From Paenibacillus etheri (GTDB taxonomy: Bacteria > Bacillota > Bacilli > Paenibacillales > Paenibacillaceae), in the NCBI RefSeq assembly GCF_001012825.1, contig NZ_LCZJ02000065.1:1-64000 (forward strand): a DNA stretch of 64,000 nt. The letters are read 5' to 3'. This document shows positions 1-8,550 of this stretch, one piece after another (the stretch's first letter is position 1; the number at the start of each line of letters is the position of its first letter). The translations under genes were made by a program, and so were the position numbers. Under the pieces are notes generated by a model that was not told where the DNA came from, searched no databases, and was given only the letters and a program-made list of their open reading frames with translations.

Positions 1-200
1 ATTTGAAGAGGCCTATGAATCGCTTGACCAGTACATGGATTTCTACAATAACCGAAAAATGCACGGTAGTTTAAAATCGAAACCTCCTGCCGTATTTTCA
101 GTGTGGGTTAAAACACTAGAGGATTCTTCCGCATTTCATAGAGCGATGTAATTGCTCGAAAGAACGAGCAATTCTACGTCTGCAGTATTTTTGGTGGACA
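1..200 (+). mobile_element. Right end of an IS3-family insertion sequence (truncated by window edge)
   Basis: The fragment contains the C-terminus of a DDE transposase, then about 50 bases of non-coding sequence. A TTTGGTGGACA segment ending near base 200 would suit the CA-3' end typical of IS3 elements. The left part lies outside the window, so the inverted repeat and target duplication cannot be checked and the exact end is an estimate. Confidence 0.55.
2..151 (+). CDS. IS3-family transposase OrfB, C-terminal 49 residues (partial)
   Basis: The frame is open from the window edge to a TAA at 149-151. It contains FYNNRKMHGSLKSKPPAVF, the usual end of the integrase-core domain of IS3-family OrfB: a Y-N-x-R-x-H-x-x-L-x-x-x-P pattern just after the last catalytic glutamate. 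The enzyme would cut and join IS ends. The DDE catalytic residues lie upstream of the window, so whether the copy is intact cannot be told. No ribosome binding site or start is visible here. Confidence 0.8.
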   Translation, partial: FEEAYESLDQYMDFYNNRKMHGSLKSKPPAVFSVWVKTLEDSSAFHRAM

Positions 201-322
201 GGACTCCGGATTAAGGGGGCCTAGCCGCTATTGCAGGTTTTCACTATTCCAGCGAGAGGTATACAGAGAAAAGCATGCAGGGAAAAGTATGGATGAATAA
301 GAGGGCTAACTAGACATTAATA

Positions 323-1219
323 CTACATCGTATAAGGATTTTGGCAAATCATCTGAATAAGGTTTGACGCAGAGGCGGATAACGGTTCATTTTTTCGCGT
401 ACAGATCGCAATGCTGTTCTTCAGATGTATGCCTTCCACATAAACACGACATAATTCTCCACGTTCTACATATTCACGTACAACGAGTGAAGAGACGAAG
501 TTGGCGCCATATCCGGCGATAACGGCTTGAATCGCTTCATGAAGTCCGTTGAATTGCAAGGAGATCGTGGGAGCAGGCGTATTGTATGTGCGGCATAATG
601 ATAATAATCTCTCTCTCGTCGAGCTGCCTTCCTCACGCATGACAAAAGGCTCCTTCATCATTTCGGATAAAGAAATCTGCTGGTTCGCATAGGGGTGATG
701 GGGTGCGACCACAAACCATAACTCATCCTGAAATAACTCTTCTGTCCGGATCGTATCTGGATAGGCCTCGGCAATCCCTCCGTAAATCGCCATATCCACG
801 TCTACATTTAACAGCTGCTTCAGGGCATCGCTTGAATTGGTGGTGGTAATCACCATTTCAACTTGCTCATATTGTTGCTTGAACTTTGCGATCCAGGTAG
901 GGATAAGGAAGTGAGCAGGCAAATATGTCGCGGCTAGACGAATACTTCCATTCGTACCGTTAACGTAATCCTGGGCGAATTGTTCGATCTGCTGTTCGAC
1001 GGCGAACAGTCTTTTGGCGAGTAAGGCAAGCTCTTCACCCGCATCTGTTAAAGCAATTCCTCTACCTTGAGGCTTAAATAGGGCGAAGGATAGTTCCTTT
1101 TCGAATTTCTTGATCTGAGCCGTAATCGCAGGCTGACTGATATTTAAAGTTTCTGAGGCACGTGTCACACTTCCTGTTGATGCGATTACATGGAATAAGC
1201 GCAAGGCGTGAAGATTCAT
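323..1219 (-). CDS. LysR-family transcriptional regulator
   Basis: A 298-residue protein of normal LysR length. Residues 1-62 form the winged HTH (MNLHALRLFHVIAS, then LNISQPAITAQIKKFE), and about 87-295 form the periplasmic-binding-like effector domain. I chose the ATG at 1219 because AAAGGGG precedes it at good spacing; the frame extends ten residues further upstream without a better site. It is divergent from the O-methyltransferase at 1611, which is the usual LysR arrangement and makes that gene a candidate target. The overall resemblance is to the CysL/YwfK-like branch, but the effector cannot be read from sequence. Confidence 0.88.
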   Translation of the reverse strand: MNLHALRLFHVIASTGSVTRASETLNISQPAITAQIKKFEKELSFALFKPQGRGIALTDAGEELALLAKRLFAVEQQIEQFAQDYVNGTNGSIRLAATYLPAHFLIPTWIAKFKQQYEQVEMVITTTNSSDALKQLLNVDVDMAIYGGIAEAYPDTIRTEELFQDELWFVVAPHHPYANQQISLSEMMKEPFVMREEGSSTRERLLSLCRTYNTPAPTISLQFNGLHEAIQAVIAGYGANFVSSLVVREYVERGELCRVYVEGIHLKNSIAICTRKNEPLSASASNLIQMICQNPYTM

Positions 1220-1316
1220 GGTTAAACCCCTTTTATTCAATTGATACATTAAATATATAGTTTAGATTTAAAGATATATTATATTTATGATTATAACTGA
1301 TTTACAATACAGGTAT

Positions 1317-1382
1317 AAAGTAAAAGTAAAAGTAAAAGTTGAAGTTGAACTTGAAGTTGAAGTTGAAGTTGAAGTTGAACTT
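1317..1382. repeat. Hexanucleotide microsatellite, about 11 units
   Basis: Three to four AAAGTA units pass into GAAGTT units, with two GAACTT variants, all in a 6-base period. It lies about 100 bases upstream of the LysR start and 230 upstream of the methyltransferase start. Unit-number change would alter spacing in the divergent promoter region but no reading frame. Confidence 0.9.
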
Positions 1383-1405
1383 GTATTTTGGACTTAAATC
1401 TTTAG

Positions 1406-1567
1406 TTAGGGAAAGGGAGTAACGAAGAGGAGGTTTGGAACTGTAGGAGCGTAAGCGACCGCCTTTGTCCCCGGATTTCAACCGCGAATAGTGGTTTAAT
1501 TAAAGAAATCTGGGGACAACAGCGGCCGGAAGTCCAAACACTCCTCGTAGTTACGACCGATCCCTAA
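1406..1567. repeat. Long palindromic element, copy 1 (structured-RNA candidate)
   Basis: The outer arms TTAGGGA (1406-1412) and TCCCTAA (1561-1567) pair. Inside are GAGGAG/CTCCTC, TTTGGA/TCCAAA, CCGC (1459-1462)/GCGG (1522-1525), GTCCCC (1467-1472)/GGGGAC (1512-1517), GATTTC (1474-1479)/GAAATC (1505-1510) and a terminal ACCGC/GTGGT stem. A second copy at 43605-43760 keeps the pairing with different bases. No coding potential fits. It could be a MITE-like palindrome or an expressed structured RNA. Confidence 0.8.
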
Positions 1568-1610
1568 TTACTGGGGTTTAATATTTAAAACCAAAGGAGA
1601 AGTGATAAAT

Positions 1611-2282
1611 ATGAATCAAACGACTACATGGGATAAAGTTGATCAGTACATTACAGAGCGTCTAATTCCGCAGGACTCCGTGCTGGAGGAAGTGTTGTTC
1701 GCCAATCAACAGGCAGGGCTGCCGCCTTTTGATGTTTCACCTAGTCAGGGTAAGTTCCTTAGCCTATTGGTTCAAATGAAAGGTGCACGCCGAATTCTGG
1801 AGATTGGTACATTGGGTGGGTACAGTACGATTTGGATGGCAAGAGCGCTCCCGTCTGACGGACATATCGTTACCTTGGAGCTGGATCCATCGCATGCTCA
1901 GGTGGCTGGGGCTAATTTCTCGCTTGCTCAAGTAGATGATCTGATAGAACTTCGTATAGGCGATGCTTTGGGGCAGTTGTCTCAGATGGAACAAGAGGGT
2001 GTGGAACCCTTTGACTTTATATTCATTGACGCGGATAAACCGAATAACCCTAACTATTTACAATGGGCACTTAAATTCTCCCGGGCTGGTACAGTGATTA
2101 TAGGCGATAATGTGATTCGTGAAGGTGAGGTTATTAACAAGAATAGCAAAGATCCTCGTGTAGTAGGCGTACGGGAATTTTATGATCTGTTGGCTGAAGA
2201 GCCTAGGATTTCGGCTACGGCCATTCAGACGGTGGGAAGTAAAGGGTATGATGGATTCGTATTGGGGATTGTGAATAGCTGA
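1611..2282 (+). CDS. SAM-dependent O-methyltransferase (caffeoyl-CoA OMT-like family 3)
   Basis: A 223-residue class I methyltransferase. Motif I is RILEIGTLGGYST at about 59-71 (SAM glycine loop), the acidic strand 2 end is VTLELDPSHA, and FIFIDADKPNNPNYLQW supplies the metal/SAM aspartates of the catechol-OMT-like family; GTVIIGDNV follows. The ATG at 1611 sits 12 bases after GGAG; an in-frame GTG at 1602 is too close to that site. It probably methylates a catechol-type small-molecule hydroxyl in the cytoplasm; the substrate is unknown. It is transcribed divergently from the LysR gene, a plausible controller. Confidence 0.87.
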   Translation: MNQTTTWDKVDQYITERLIPQDSVLEEVLFANQQAGLPPFDVSPSQGKFLSLLVQMKGARRILEIGTLGGYSTIWMARALPSDGHIVTLELDPSHAQVAGANFSLAQVDDLIELRIGDALGQLSQMEQEGVEPFDFIFIDADKPNNPNYLQWALKFSRAGTVIIGDNVIREGEVINKNSKDPRVVGVREFYDLLAEEPRISATAIQTVGSKGYDGFVLGIVNS

Positions 2283-2351
2283 TTTATGTATTGCAATATC
2301 CAACAATTGTAATATAATCTATTGAAAATCCAATAGTGAGAGGTACTTTCA

Positions 2352-2900
2352 ATGCAACCTACATTTGAAACCCAAAGGCTAATTCTAAGACCGTTTCAAT
2401 CCACAGATGCAAGTAACGTTCAAGCGCTTGCTGGGGATATAGAAGTAGCTAGAACAACGCTGTCTATACCTCATCCCTATCCTGATGGAGCGGCTGAATC
2501 TTGGATTGGTGCTTGTAGGAAGAGGGCAGACGATGGTGAAGGATTCCCTTTTGCTTTAATTAGTAAAGAGAGCAATACCTTAATAGGTTGTATGAGTCTA
2601 AATATAGACAAATCGCATGTAAGAGGTGAACTTGCTTATTGGGTAGGCAGGCCTTTTTGGGGAAATGGTTATGCGACGGAAGCGGCAAAGCAATTGATCG
2701 ATTTCGGATTCGAAGACCTGCTATTAAATAAAATATGGGCAGCGGCAATGACTAGAAATCCTGCTTCCTCCAATGTTATGAAAAAAGCTGGAATGAGATT
2801 TGAAGGGGAATTTAAACGGCATATTTTAAAATGGGATAAGTTCGAGGATCTAGTCTTTTACGGATTAACTAGAATTGAATATGAAGATAGGTGCTCCTAA
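2352..2900 (+). CDS. GNAT-family N-acetyltransferase (RimJ/RimL-like)
   Basis: A 182-residue single-domain acetyltransferase of the Acetyltransf_3 type. It begins ETQRLILRPFQSTDASNV, has ELAYWVGRPFWGNGYATEAA (the Q/R-x-x-G-x-G/A acetyl-CoA loop in its RimJ-like WGxGYATEA form) at about 91-110, and NPASSNVMKKAGMRFEGE, the typical C-terminal segment. The family transfers acetyl from acetyl-CoA to protein N-termini or small amines; the target here is unknown. It has its own GAGAGGT ribosome site and is followed directly by a terminator hairpin, so it is probably transcribed alone or after the methyltransferase. Confidence 0.88.
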   Translation: MQPTFETQRLILRPFQSTDASNVQALAGDIEVARTTLSIPHPYPDGAAESWIGACRKRADDGEGFPFALISKESNTLIGCMSLNIDKSHVRGELAYWVGRPFWGNGYATEAAKQLIDFGFEDLLLNKIWAAAMTRNPASSNVMKKAGMRFEGEFKRHILKWDKFEDLVFYGLTRIEYEDRCS

Positions 2901-2932
2901 GCCATAATGGCTTTTGGAACACCCTCTTTGTT
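2890..2932 (+). terminator. Rho-independent terminator after the GNAT gene
   Basis: The hairpin has nested arms GGTG..TCC..AAGCCAT and ATGGCTT..GGA..CACC, begins over the stop codon, and is followed by CTCTTTGTTTT. It separates the + strand genes from the convergent transporter operon. Confidence 0.75.
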
Positions 2933-4879
2933 TTAGAGCGACTCTTTAATTACCTTTTTATAATAGAAGACGGACAGCACTGCAAAGACAGAATACAAAG
3001 CCGTGTATAAGAGCATTACCAGAATCATTGGTGTCATAAGCTCTGTACCGAAGAAGAACCAGCCCGATTTAACGGCAAAGTAGCTATGAAGCAGACCTAT
3101 GACTAATGGAATCCCGAAATTGAACAATTGCTTCATCTGAATCCCTCTTAGCAGATCACCTTGCGTGAAACCAAGCTTTCTTAGGATCGTGTAGCTGGGT
3201 TTTTCGTTCTCGCTCTCATCCATTTGTTTAAAGTAAAGAATACATCCAGAAGTAATCAGGAACGTTAACCCCAGAAAGGCAACGATAAACATGATGAGGC
3301 CCATATTTTGCTTTTGATTATTTTTCGTTTCCAGTTGAGAGTCGGTTATGCTGCCCTTTTTAAAGTTCATATTCTGAAAAAGATCATTAGCCTGTTCAAC
3401 GCTTGCCCGTTCCTTCATATCGATTCCGATATTAAGAGAGGATTTTTTTTGAAGGGCTGGATCTAGATTGTTCTGTAAGCGTTCGAAGACCGTTTCGTCT
3501 ACGATAGCTACGGGTAAGCCGCCACCAGTGAAATACCCTAAAATAGGTGCGTCCTTATTTATAGTTGTATATGTCTGCGGAATAACCTCATGCGTTCCCT
3601 TAAACTCAATGGGGCCTTCGTCTTTCAACGAAATCAGATTATCGAGTGCACTGCTTGTCTTTGTAAAATAGGTCTCATCCGGTGATACATCGATGCCTTC
3701 AAGTTCATTTTCGCTAATGACTGGAAGGGGCATAATCTTAGAGACTATACCGGAGCTCTTTGGAGTCTCACCGAGGACCTTCTCCATATTTACATCTACC
3801 AGAATGACTTCTGTCTTTTTTTCTGTAAACACTAAATTGTCCGCAACTAACGCCTCTTTAAATCGTTCGGCATCATCGATATCCGTAAGAACAAAATCTG
3901 ATGGAACATAGAGCTTCGCATTTTTCTCAGCAGAGTAGAATGAGATGTAGCTCAAGGATAATAGACCTAGCGCGAGTGCCGATACCGTTGTAATGACGGT
4001 CAGTAATATGGCGTTTGATTTCATTCGGAACATAATGGAGGAGAGAGACAACACCTCTTTAATATTCAGATACCCGTTTTTCTTTTTACGAATGAGATGA
4101 AAGATAAAGCTTACCGAACCTTTATAAAAAAGATAAGTCCCAATGATAACTGAAGCCAGAATAGTGATCATGGCTATAGATAGTTGAGTCATTGATGTTA
4201 AGTCTCCGCTAAATAATCGAGATGAAATCGAATAGCCGAGCAGAATCAATCCAATCCCAGCGATCCCTATAATCATTTCAAAGATGGACAGCTTTTTCAC
4301 GTTGCCTTCTGTGGTCGAGGTCACCCGGAATAAGGATAGAATGCTTTGTCTTTTAATAAAGCCATAATTCATCAGCATGATTAAGAGATAGATTACAAAG
4401 AATACGATCAGCGTTTGAACTAGGGCTGGGGTAGAAAAACGAAGGGATGCTATCGCATCGATCCCCATTATTTTAAAAAGAATCATTAGAATTAATCTTG
4501 AAACAGAAAAGCCTACGGCTATCCCAAGAATTAAAGAACCGAAATATAGGATAAAGTTCTCCGCCGAAAGAATCCGAAATATTTTATTTTTGGTCATCCC
4601 AATTAACTGGAACAAGCCAATTTCTTTCCCCCGACGTTTGATGAAGATGGTGTTAGCATATAACAGGAAAATGGATACAATCGCGACCAGTAAGACCGAG
4701 GCAGCCTTGATTGCTGCGCCACCTTTGATCGAGCCTTCTACCGCATCCATCGAGGGATCGTATTGCAATGTAACAAAGGCGAAATATAAGGCCACGCTAA
4801 AGACGAGAGCAAACACATACAGGTAGTAATTTCTGATGTTTTTTCGCAGATTTCGAAGCATCAGTACATTAATGCTCAT
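2933..4879 (-). CDS. bceB: BceB-type ABC transporter permease (FtsX family)
   Basis: A 648-residue membrane protein with the Bce layout: one N-terminal segment, clusters of membrane helices, a large extracellular domain of about 200 residues (about 310-520), then three C-terminal helices. The first FtsX-like region reads [19 protein letters not shown]. In the family this permease recognises peptide antibiotics such as bacitracin or lantibiotics and also signals to the partner histidine kinase. The ATG at 4879 has AGGTGG upstream and overlaps the ATPase gene by 11 bases, so the two are translationally coupled. The ligand cannot be deduced. Confidence 0.92.
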   Translation of the reverse strand: MSINVLMLRNLRKNIRNYYLYVFALVFSVALYFAFVTLQYDPSMDAVEGSIKGGAAIKAASVLLVAIVSIFLLYANTIFIKRRGKEIGLFQLIGMTKNKIFRILSAENFILYFGSLILGIAVGFSVSRLILMILFKIMGIDAIASLRFSTPALVQTLIVFFVIYLLIMLMNYGFIKRQSILSLFRVTSTTEGNVKKLSIFEMIIGIAGIGLILLGYSISSRLFSGDLTSMTQLSIAMITILASVIIGTYLFYKGSVSFIFHLIRKKKNGYLNIKEVLSLSSIMFRMKSNAILLTVITTVSALALGLLSLSYISFYSAEKNAKLYVPSDFVLTDIDDAERFKEALVADNLVFTEKKTEVILVDVNMEKVLGETPKSSGIVSKIMPLPVISENELEGIDVSPDETYFTKTSSALDNLISLKDEGPIEFKGTHEVIPQTYTTINKDAPILGYFTGGGLPVAIVDETVFERLQNNLDPALQKKSSLNIGIDMKERASVEQANDLFQNMNFKKGSITDSQLETKNNQKQNMGLIMFIVAFLGLTFLITSGCILYFKQMDESENEKPSYTILRKLGFTQGDLLRGIQMKQLFNFGIPLVIGLLHSYFAVKSGWFFFGTELMTPMILVMLLYTALYSVFAVLSVFYYKKVIKESL

Positions 4880-5630
4880 TCTGCACACCACCTAATACAC
4901 CTTGTGTTTTTATGATGTCGTTGAAGAAGACTTGTCTGGATTCTTCCCCTTTATTCAATTGCGTATAGATCGTACCATCCTTTATAAAAATAACTCTACT
5001 GCAATAGCTAGCTGCCACTGGATCATGTGTGACCATAACGATCGTTGCTGTTCGTCTTTGATTTAGTTCACTTAGCTTGTTTAACAAATCAGAAGCAGAT
5101 TTAGAATCCAAGGCTCCAGTAGGCTCGTCAGCAAAAATAATGCTTGGATCATGAATGAAGGCCCGAGCTGCAGAGGTACGTTGTTTTTGGCCCCCAGAGA
5201 TTTCATTCGGGTACTTATTCTTTAACTCTAAAATCCCCAGTTCCCTCGCGACGTGTTCAAATTTCTCATTGGCGATTTTCTTTGGGGTGTTGGTAATGGA
5301 CAGTGGTAACAGGATGTTCTCCTTCACCGTCAGCGTGTCCAAGAGATTGTATTCTTGAAAAATAAATCCTAAATGATTCTTCCGAAATTCAGCTAGTTGC
5401 TTTTCTTTCATATTAGAAATTTCAGTACCCTCGATGGTAATTGATCCGTTGCTGATCTGGTCAATGGACGAGAGAACGTTAAGCAGTGTGGTCTTTCCTG
5501 AACCGGAAGAGCCCATGATCCCAACAAATTCGCCTTCTTCTATAGAAATATCCAATCCACTCAACACGGATTGTTTGTTTAATTTATTTCCGTAGCTTTT
5601 ATGAATTTTAGTGGCTTCAAGAATTGCCAT
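4869..5630 (-). CDS. bceA: BceA-type ABC transporter ATP-binding protein
   Basis: A 253-residue ATPase. Walker A is [12 protein letters not shown] (about 39-50), the Q loop is in [14 protein letters not shown], the signature is SGGQKQR, and Walker B plus D loop is [13 protein letters not shown]. This is the MacB/Bce-type pattern (Q-E-Y-N-L-L, EPTGALD). It powers the adjacent BceB permease. The ATG at 5630 follows AAGGGAGTG. Upstream lie a TATAAT element (5675-5680) with a poor -35 box and an inverted repeat at 5727-5754, as expected of a promoter that needs the BceR activator. Confidence 0.93.
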   Translation of the reverse strand: MAILEATKIHKSYGNKLNKQSVLSGLDISIEEGEFVGIMGSSGSGKTTLLNVLSSIDQISNGSITIEGTEISNMKEKQLAEFRKNHLGFIFQEYNLLDTLTVKENILLPLSITNTPKKIANEKFEHVARELGILELKNKYPNEISGGQKQRTSAARAFIHDPSIIFADEPTGALDSKSASDLLNKLSELNQRRTATIVMVTHDPVAASYCSRVIFIKDGTIYTQLNKGEESRQVFFNDIIKTQGVLGGVQNEH

Positions 5631-5674
5631 AATGATTCACTCCCTTTTTATACTCGTTCTTTTTGTATAGCTTT

Positions 5675-5680
5675 ATTATA
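5675..5680 (-). promoter_or_regulatory. -10 element of the putative bceAB promoter
   Basis: A perfect TATAAT is read on the minus strand about 45 bases upstream of the bceA start. At 17-base spacing the -35 position is GGATAA, a poor match, which fits activator dependence. Confidence 0.5.
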
Positions 5681-5726
5681 AAAGGCTTTGCCGTTCTTAT
5701 CCTTCGATTGCCCGAACAAAATAAAA

Positions 5727-5754
5727 AAGCATGTGACATTGTTGTCACACGCTT
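5727..5754 (-). promoter_or_regulatory. Candidate BceR operator, also terminator-like hairpin for bceRS
   Basis: This is an inverted repeat with core TGTGACA-N4-TGTCACA, flanked by AAGC and GCTT. It overlaps the bceS stop codon and lies upstream of the bceA promoter. The form is very close to the inverted repeats known for BceR-type response regulators. On the minus strand it is followed by a T-rich run, so it could also terminate bceRS transcription. Confidence 0.65.
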
Positions 5755-6749
5755 GAGAGCTTCACGAATTCATTTTTGAGTGGAAAGGTTAAAGTGAACG
5801 TTGTCCCTGACCCGAGTCTCGACTCAACTCCGATGACGATTAACAAGGATTGCGCCGCTTTTTTAGCTAAATATAATCCCATGCCTGTGGCGGTATTGTC
5901 GCGATGTACCGTTGTGGAAGTAAATCCTCTTTCAAATATGCGAGTAAGATCCTTGGGATCTATTCCGCGTCCACCATCCTTCACCTCAAGAACGATATAC
6001 TCAGCTTGCTGATAGCTATTCACTGTAATATCTGAAGCTTCACTATATTTTACGGCGTTGGTTAGGAGTTGTCGGAGGATAAAAGCCAGCCATTTGGCAT
6101 CACTAAGCACTTCAGCTACTTCCAAGTTCAGTTCAAAGCCAATTCCCTTCTGAATACACCAGGATTGCAACGTCTTAATCTCCCCGAAAATAAGCGTCTC
6201 TAAATCGATTTGTTCTATATACAAATCATTCTCGATAAAGGGAATTCGCCTCTGATGGAGCTGTTGATCCAGTAGAAGATGAATTCGCAGCCATTCATAG
6301 GTCAGATTTTTCTTCATTACATCATCTTCTATACGCTCAATCATTAGATGCATCGCTGTCAAAGGGGTCTTCACCTCATGAATCCATGATAATAGCTCAT
6401 CCTTCTCCTGTTCTAACGTCATTAGATTGTGCGAGGCAGCCTGTTTTAAACATTTAGCTTGATTGATAATGCTCTCTTCAATAATTTGCTCAAACGGGCT
6501 TTCGGGGGTGGCGATACTCGTTACATCCAGATCATCATCTCGCTCAGCCAAGCTTTTATAGAACCTGGTTTCTCTGGGATAGCGAAGGATTAAGAACATC
6601 ACGGAAAAAAGCATCGACAAGGAGACCAGATAGAGAACTGAAGAGAATGGGATTGATGAATCCATGTAGGTGACAAAGAGTATAAATAGATTGGTAAAGA
6701 GAACTAGGCTGATCCAGCTACTTCTTTCCAAAAGATACTTTTTAATCAT
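5745..6749 (-). CDS. bceS: BceS-type intramembrane-sensing histidine kinase
   Basis: A 334-residue kinase with two N-terminal membrane helices (about 13-29 and 38-57) joined by a loop of only about nine residues, so there is no extracellular sensor domain. The H box is WIHEVKTPLTAMHL (His near 143), the N box LTNAVKYS, the G1 box DGGRGI and the G2 box GMGLYLAKKAA. This is the BceS class, which senses through the BceAB transporter. It overlaps the regulator gene by four bases (ATGA). It would phosphorylate the response regulator encoded just upstream to induce bceAB. Confidence 0.92.
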   Translation of the reverse strand: MIKKYLLERSSWISLVLFTNLFILFVTYMDSSIPFSSVLYLVSLSMLFSVMFLILRYPRETRFYKSLAERDDDLDVTSIATPESPFEQIIEESIINQAKCLKQAASHNLMTLEQEKDELLSWIHEVKTPLTAMHLMIERIEDDVMKKNLTYEWLRIHLLLDQQLHQRRIPFIENDLYIEQIDLETLIFGEIKTLQSWCIQKGIGFELNLEVAEVLSDAKWLAFILRQLLTNAVKYSEASDITVNSYQQAEYIVLEVKDGGRGIDPKDLTRIFERGFTSTTVHRDNTATGMGLYLAKKAAQSLLIVIGVESRLGSGTTFTLTFPLKNEFVKLSSV

Positions 6750-7447
6750 AGTGCTTCCTCTTCGGTGGCCATATACCCTTGTCCCACTTTCGTTTCTATG
6801 AAAACCCCTAATTCAAGCTCATCCAGCTTCTTTCGAAGCCGATTTACGTTGACGGTAAGGGTGTTGTCACTTATAAATCGTTTATCATCCCACAAGCTAT
6901 TGATTAATTCCTCGCGGGTTACGATTTTATTTTTTTTCTCAATAAGCAATTTCAATATAAAAATCTCGTTTTTCGTAAGTTCAATCGACCCCATGTCATT
7001 GGTCAATAGATTTCTCTCATAATCCACGGTTGCTCCACACCATGTCTTGAGCTCGATGTTATCCGTGTTGTAATTGTAGACGCGTCGAAGAATCGCTTGT
7101 ACTTTGGCAATGAGTACATCGAAATGGAAGGGCTTTTGGATATAATCATCGGCTCCAAGCTGCATCGACATCACCATATCCGTAGGATGATCACGGGACG
7201 ATAAGAAGATGATCGGAAGGTTGGAGTGGGAGCGAATCATTCGGCACCAATGAAATCCATCGAATTTAGGTAATTGGATGTCGATGATGACTAAATCCGG
7301 TTTGATTTCTATAAATTCCTGCGTGACATTGCTGAAATTTTGAATGCCATACACATCATAAGACCACTGCGTTAGTCGCTCTTTGATCTCGTTAAACAGC
7401 GTCGTGTCATCTTCGATTAATAATAGCTTGAACAAATGCTTCACCAC
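6746..7447 (-). CDS. bceR: BceR-type OmpR-family response regulator
   Basis: A 233-residue protein with a receiver domain (IEDD near 11-14, phospho-acceptor Asp in VIIDIQLPKFDG, conserved Lys in QKPFHF) and a C-terminal winged helix of the OmpR/PhoB type (about 130-230, ending FIETKVGQGYMA). The start is uncertain: GTG codons at 7447 and 7444 and a TTG at 7435 all lack a strong ribosome site. It is first in a bceR-bceS pair and lies in the same orientation as bceAB, its probable target. Confidence 0.9.
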   Translation of the reverse strand: MVKHLFKLLLIEDDTTLFNEIKERLTQWSYDVYGIQNFSNVTQEFIEIKPDLVIIDIQLPKFDGFHWCRMIRSHSNLPIIFLSSRDHPTDMVMSMQLGADDYIQKPFHFDVLIAKVQAILRRVYNYNTDNIELKTWCGATVDYERNLLTNDMGSIELTKNEIFILKLLIEKKNKIVTREELINSLWDDKRFISDNTLTVNVNRLRKKLDELELGVFIETKVGQGYMATEEEAL

Positions 7448-7466
7448 ACTTTTAGTTAGTTAGTGT

Positions 7467-8357
7467 TTATAGCATTTTAGATAATACATCCTGATAATGC
7501 TTAAACTCTTTGGCTTCATTTAGATTAGGGCATGTCTTTAAGGATAGCAGAGCGCTTTCGATTAAGAAATGTCTCGGTTCCTTGTTGTTCATGATTTCTT
7601 CCTGGATAAAGTACAACAGCTTTAGATAGTTGGTGAGGTTCGCATCACCTGGTGCAAAGGATCTCTCTATAACTTTCTTCAAGCTTATGGTCGCAAAGGA
7701 TAAATCATTATTGAAAAAATCAGTGTATTCCGATGCGGGCAATAACTTGTCCACGTGATCTGGTGAGATGAGTTGAATGCCCATTTCACTTACTTCTTCA
7801 ACAATGGTTTGGATAAGAGTAGTGCAATAATCAATGATTTGCTTAGAGGTGATGACTTCATTCATCGCACTGTTGATTTGTAGCATATTTTGCAGAATCC
7901 CGTTAAAAATGATGGCTCCATCCAGTAAATAGGGTTTCTTATCCGCAGGGAAAATATGAAGGAAACGTTCATATACCCAGGTTAGCAGGCTGAACTTCGT
8001 TTTTTTGATAAATGTAATTAAGTCTGGATCATTCGAGACCAGTGCATCTTCAACGAGCTGTAACAATTTATTTTTCTTATTAATTTTCATGACCAGCTGA
8101 ATCTGTTCAGCAAATATCTTAATGTCAGAGGGATCTTGACCAATGAGCAGCGAATTTCGTCCTTCTTCAAGTCGATCGTGAATAGACGTAAATACAGCCT
8201 TAAAGAGATCCCCTTTAGAAGGGAAATAGTTATAAAAAGATCCTTTGGAGATCCGACTATGATTCAGAATATCCTGAATGGATGTGGCATGGTAGCCTTT
8301 TTCAATAAATAATTCATGTGCTTTATGAACCACTTGCTCTTTTCGTTTATTTATCAT
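7467..8357 (-). CDS. TetR/AcrR-family transcriptional regulator
   Basis: A 296-residue repressor-type protein, longer than the usual 190-210. The TetR HTH is at about 1-50: QVVHKAHELFIEKGYHATS and ISKGSFYNYFPSKGDLF. The remaining ~240 residues form an all-helical ligand-binding region with no recognised relatives. The ATG at 8357 follows AAAGGGG; the frame extends 12 residues upstream without a site. It is divergent from the drug exporter at 8551, and two dyads in the shared promoter are candidate operators. It probably represses the exporter until an inducing compound binds. Confidence 0.88.
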   Translation of the reverse strand: MINKRKEQVVHKAHELFIEKGYHATSIQDILNHSRISKGSFYNYFPSKGDLFKAVFTSIHDRLEEGRNSLLIGQDPSDIKIFAEQIQLVMKINKKNKLLQLVEDALVSNDPDLITFIKKTKFSLLTWVYERFLHIFPADKKPYLLDGAIIFNGILQNMLQINSAMNEVITSKQIIDYCTTLIQTIVEEVSEMGIQLISPDHVDKLLPASEYTDFFNNDLSFATISLKKVIERSFAPGDANLTNYLKLLYFIQEEIMNNKEPRHFLIESALLSLKTCPNLNEAKEFKHYQDVLSKML

Positions 8358-8449
8358 CTGAGGTGCCCCTTTAAGCTGGACTCTTTGTTCCAATATAGAC
8401 TAGCTTATATATCCACTTATTACAATTTCAATTTTAAATAAATTTTGTC

Positions 8450-8478
8450 TTGCCAAGCGGGAAATAAGGGAGTATTAT
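8450..8478 (+). promoter_or_regulatory. SigA-type promoter of the drug exporter
   Basis: TTGCCA (8450-8455), a 17-base spacer and TATTAT (8473-8478) make a good SigA promoter about 65 bases upstream of the exporter start. Confidence 0.65.
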
Positions 8479-8481
8479 ATT

Positions 8482-8516
8482 TTACACTGGATTGTAACCA
8501 GAGTTCAATTTTGAAC
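8482..8516. promoter_or_regulatory. Two dyads, candidate TetR operators
   Basis: TTACA-N6-TGTAA (8482-8497) and GTTCAA-N2-TTGAAC (8503-8516) lie just downstream of the -10 box, where a bound repressor would block the exporter promoter. Assignment to the adjacent TetR protein is inference. Confidence 0.5.
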
Positions 8517-8550
8517 CGTTAGTATGATTATAGAATGGAGGATTCCAAAA

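Noticed and set aside
1317-1382. Hexamer tract as part of a protein with VE or KS repeats
   Set aside because: No start codon with ribosome site leads into it and stops follow soon; it lies in a divergent promoter region.
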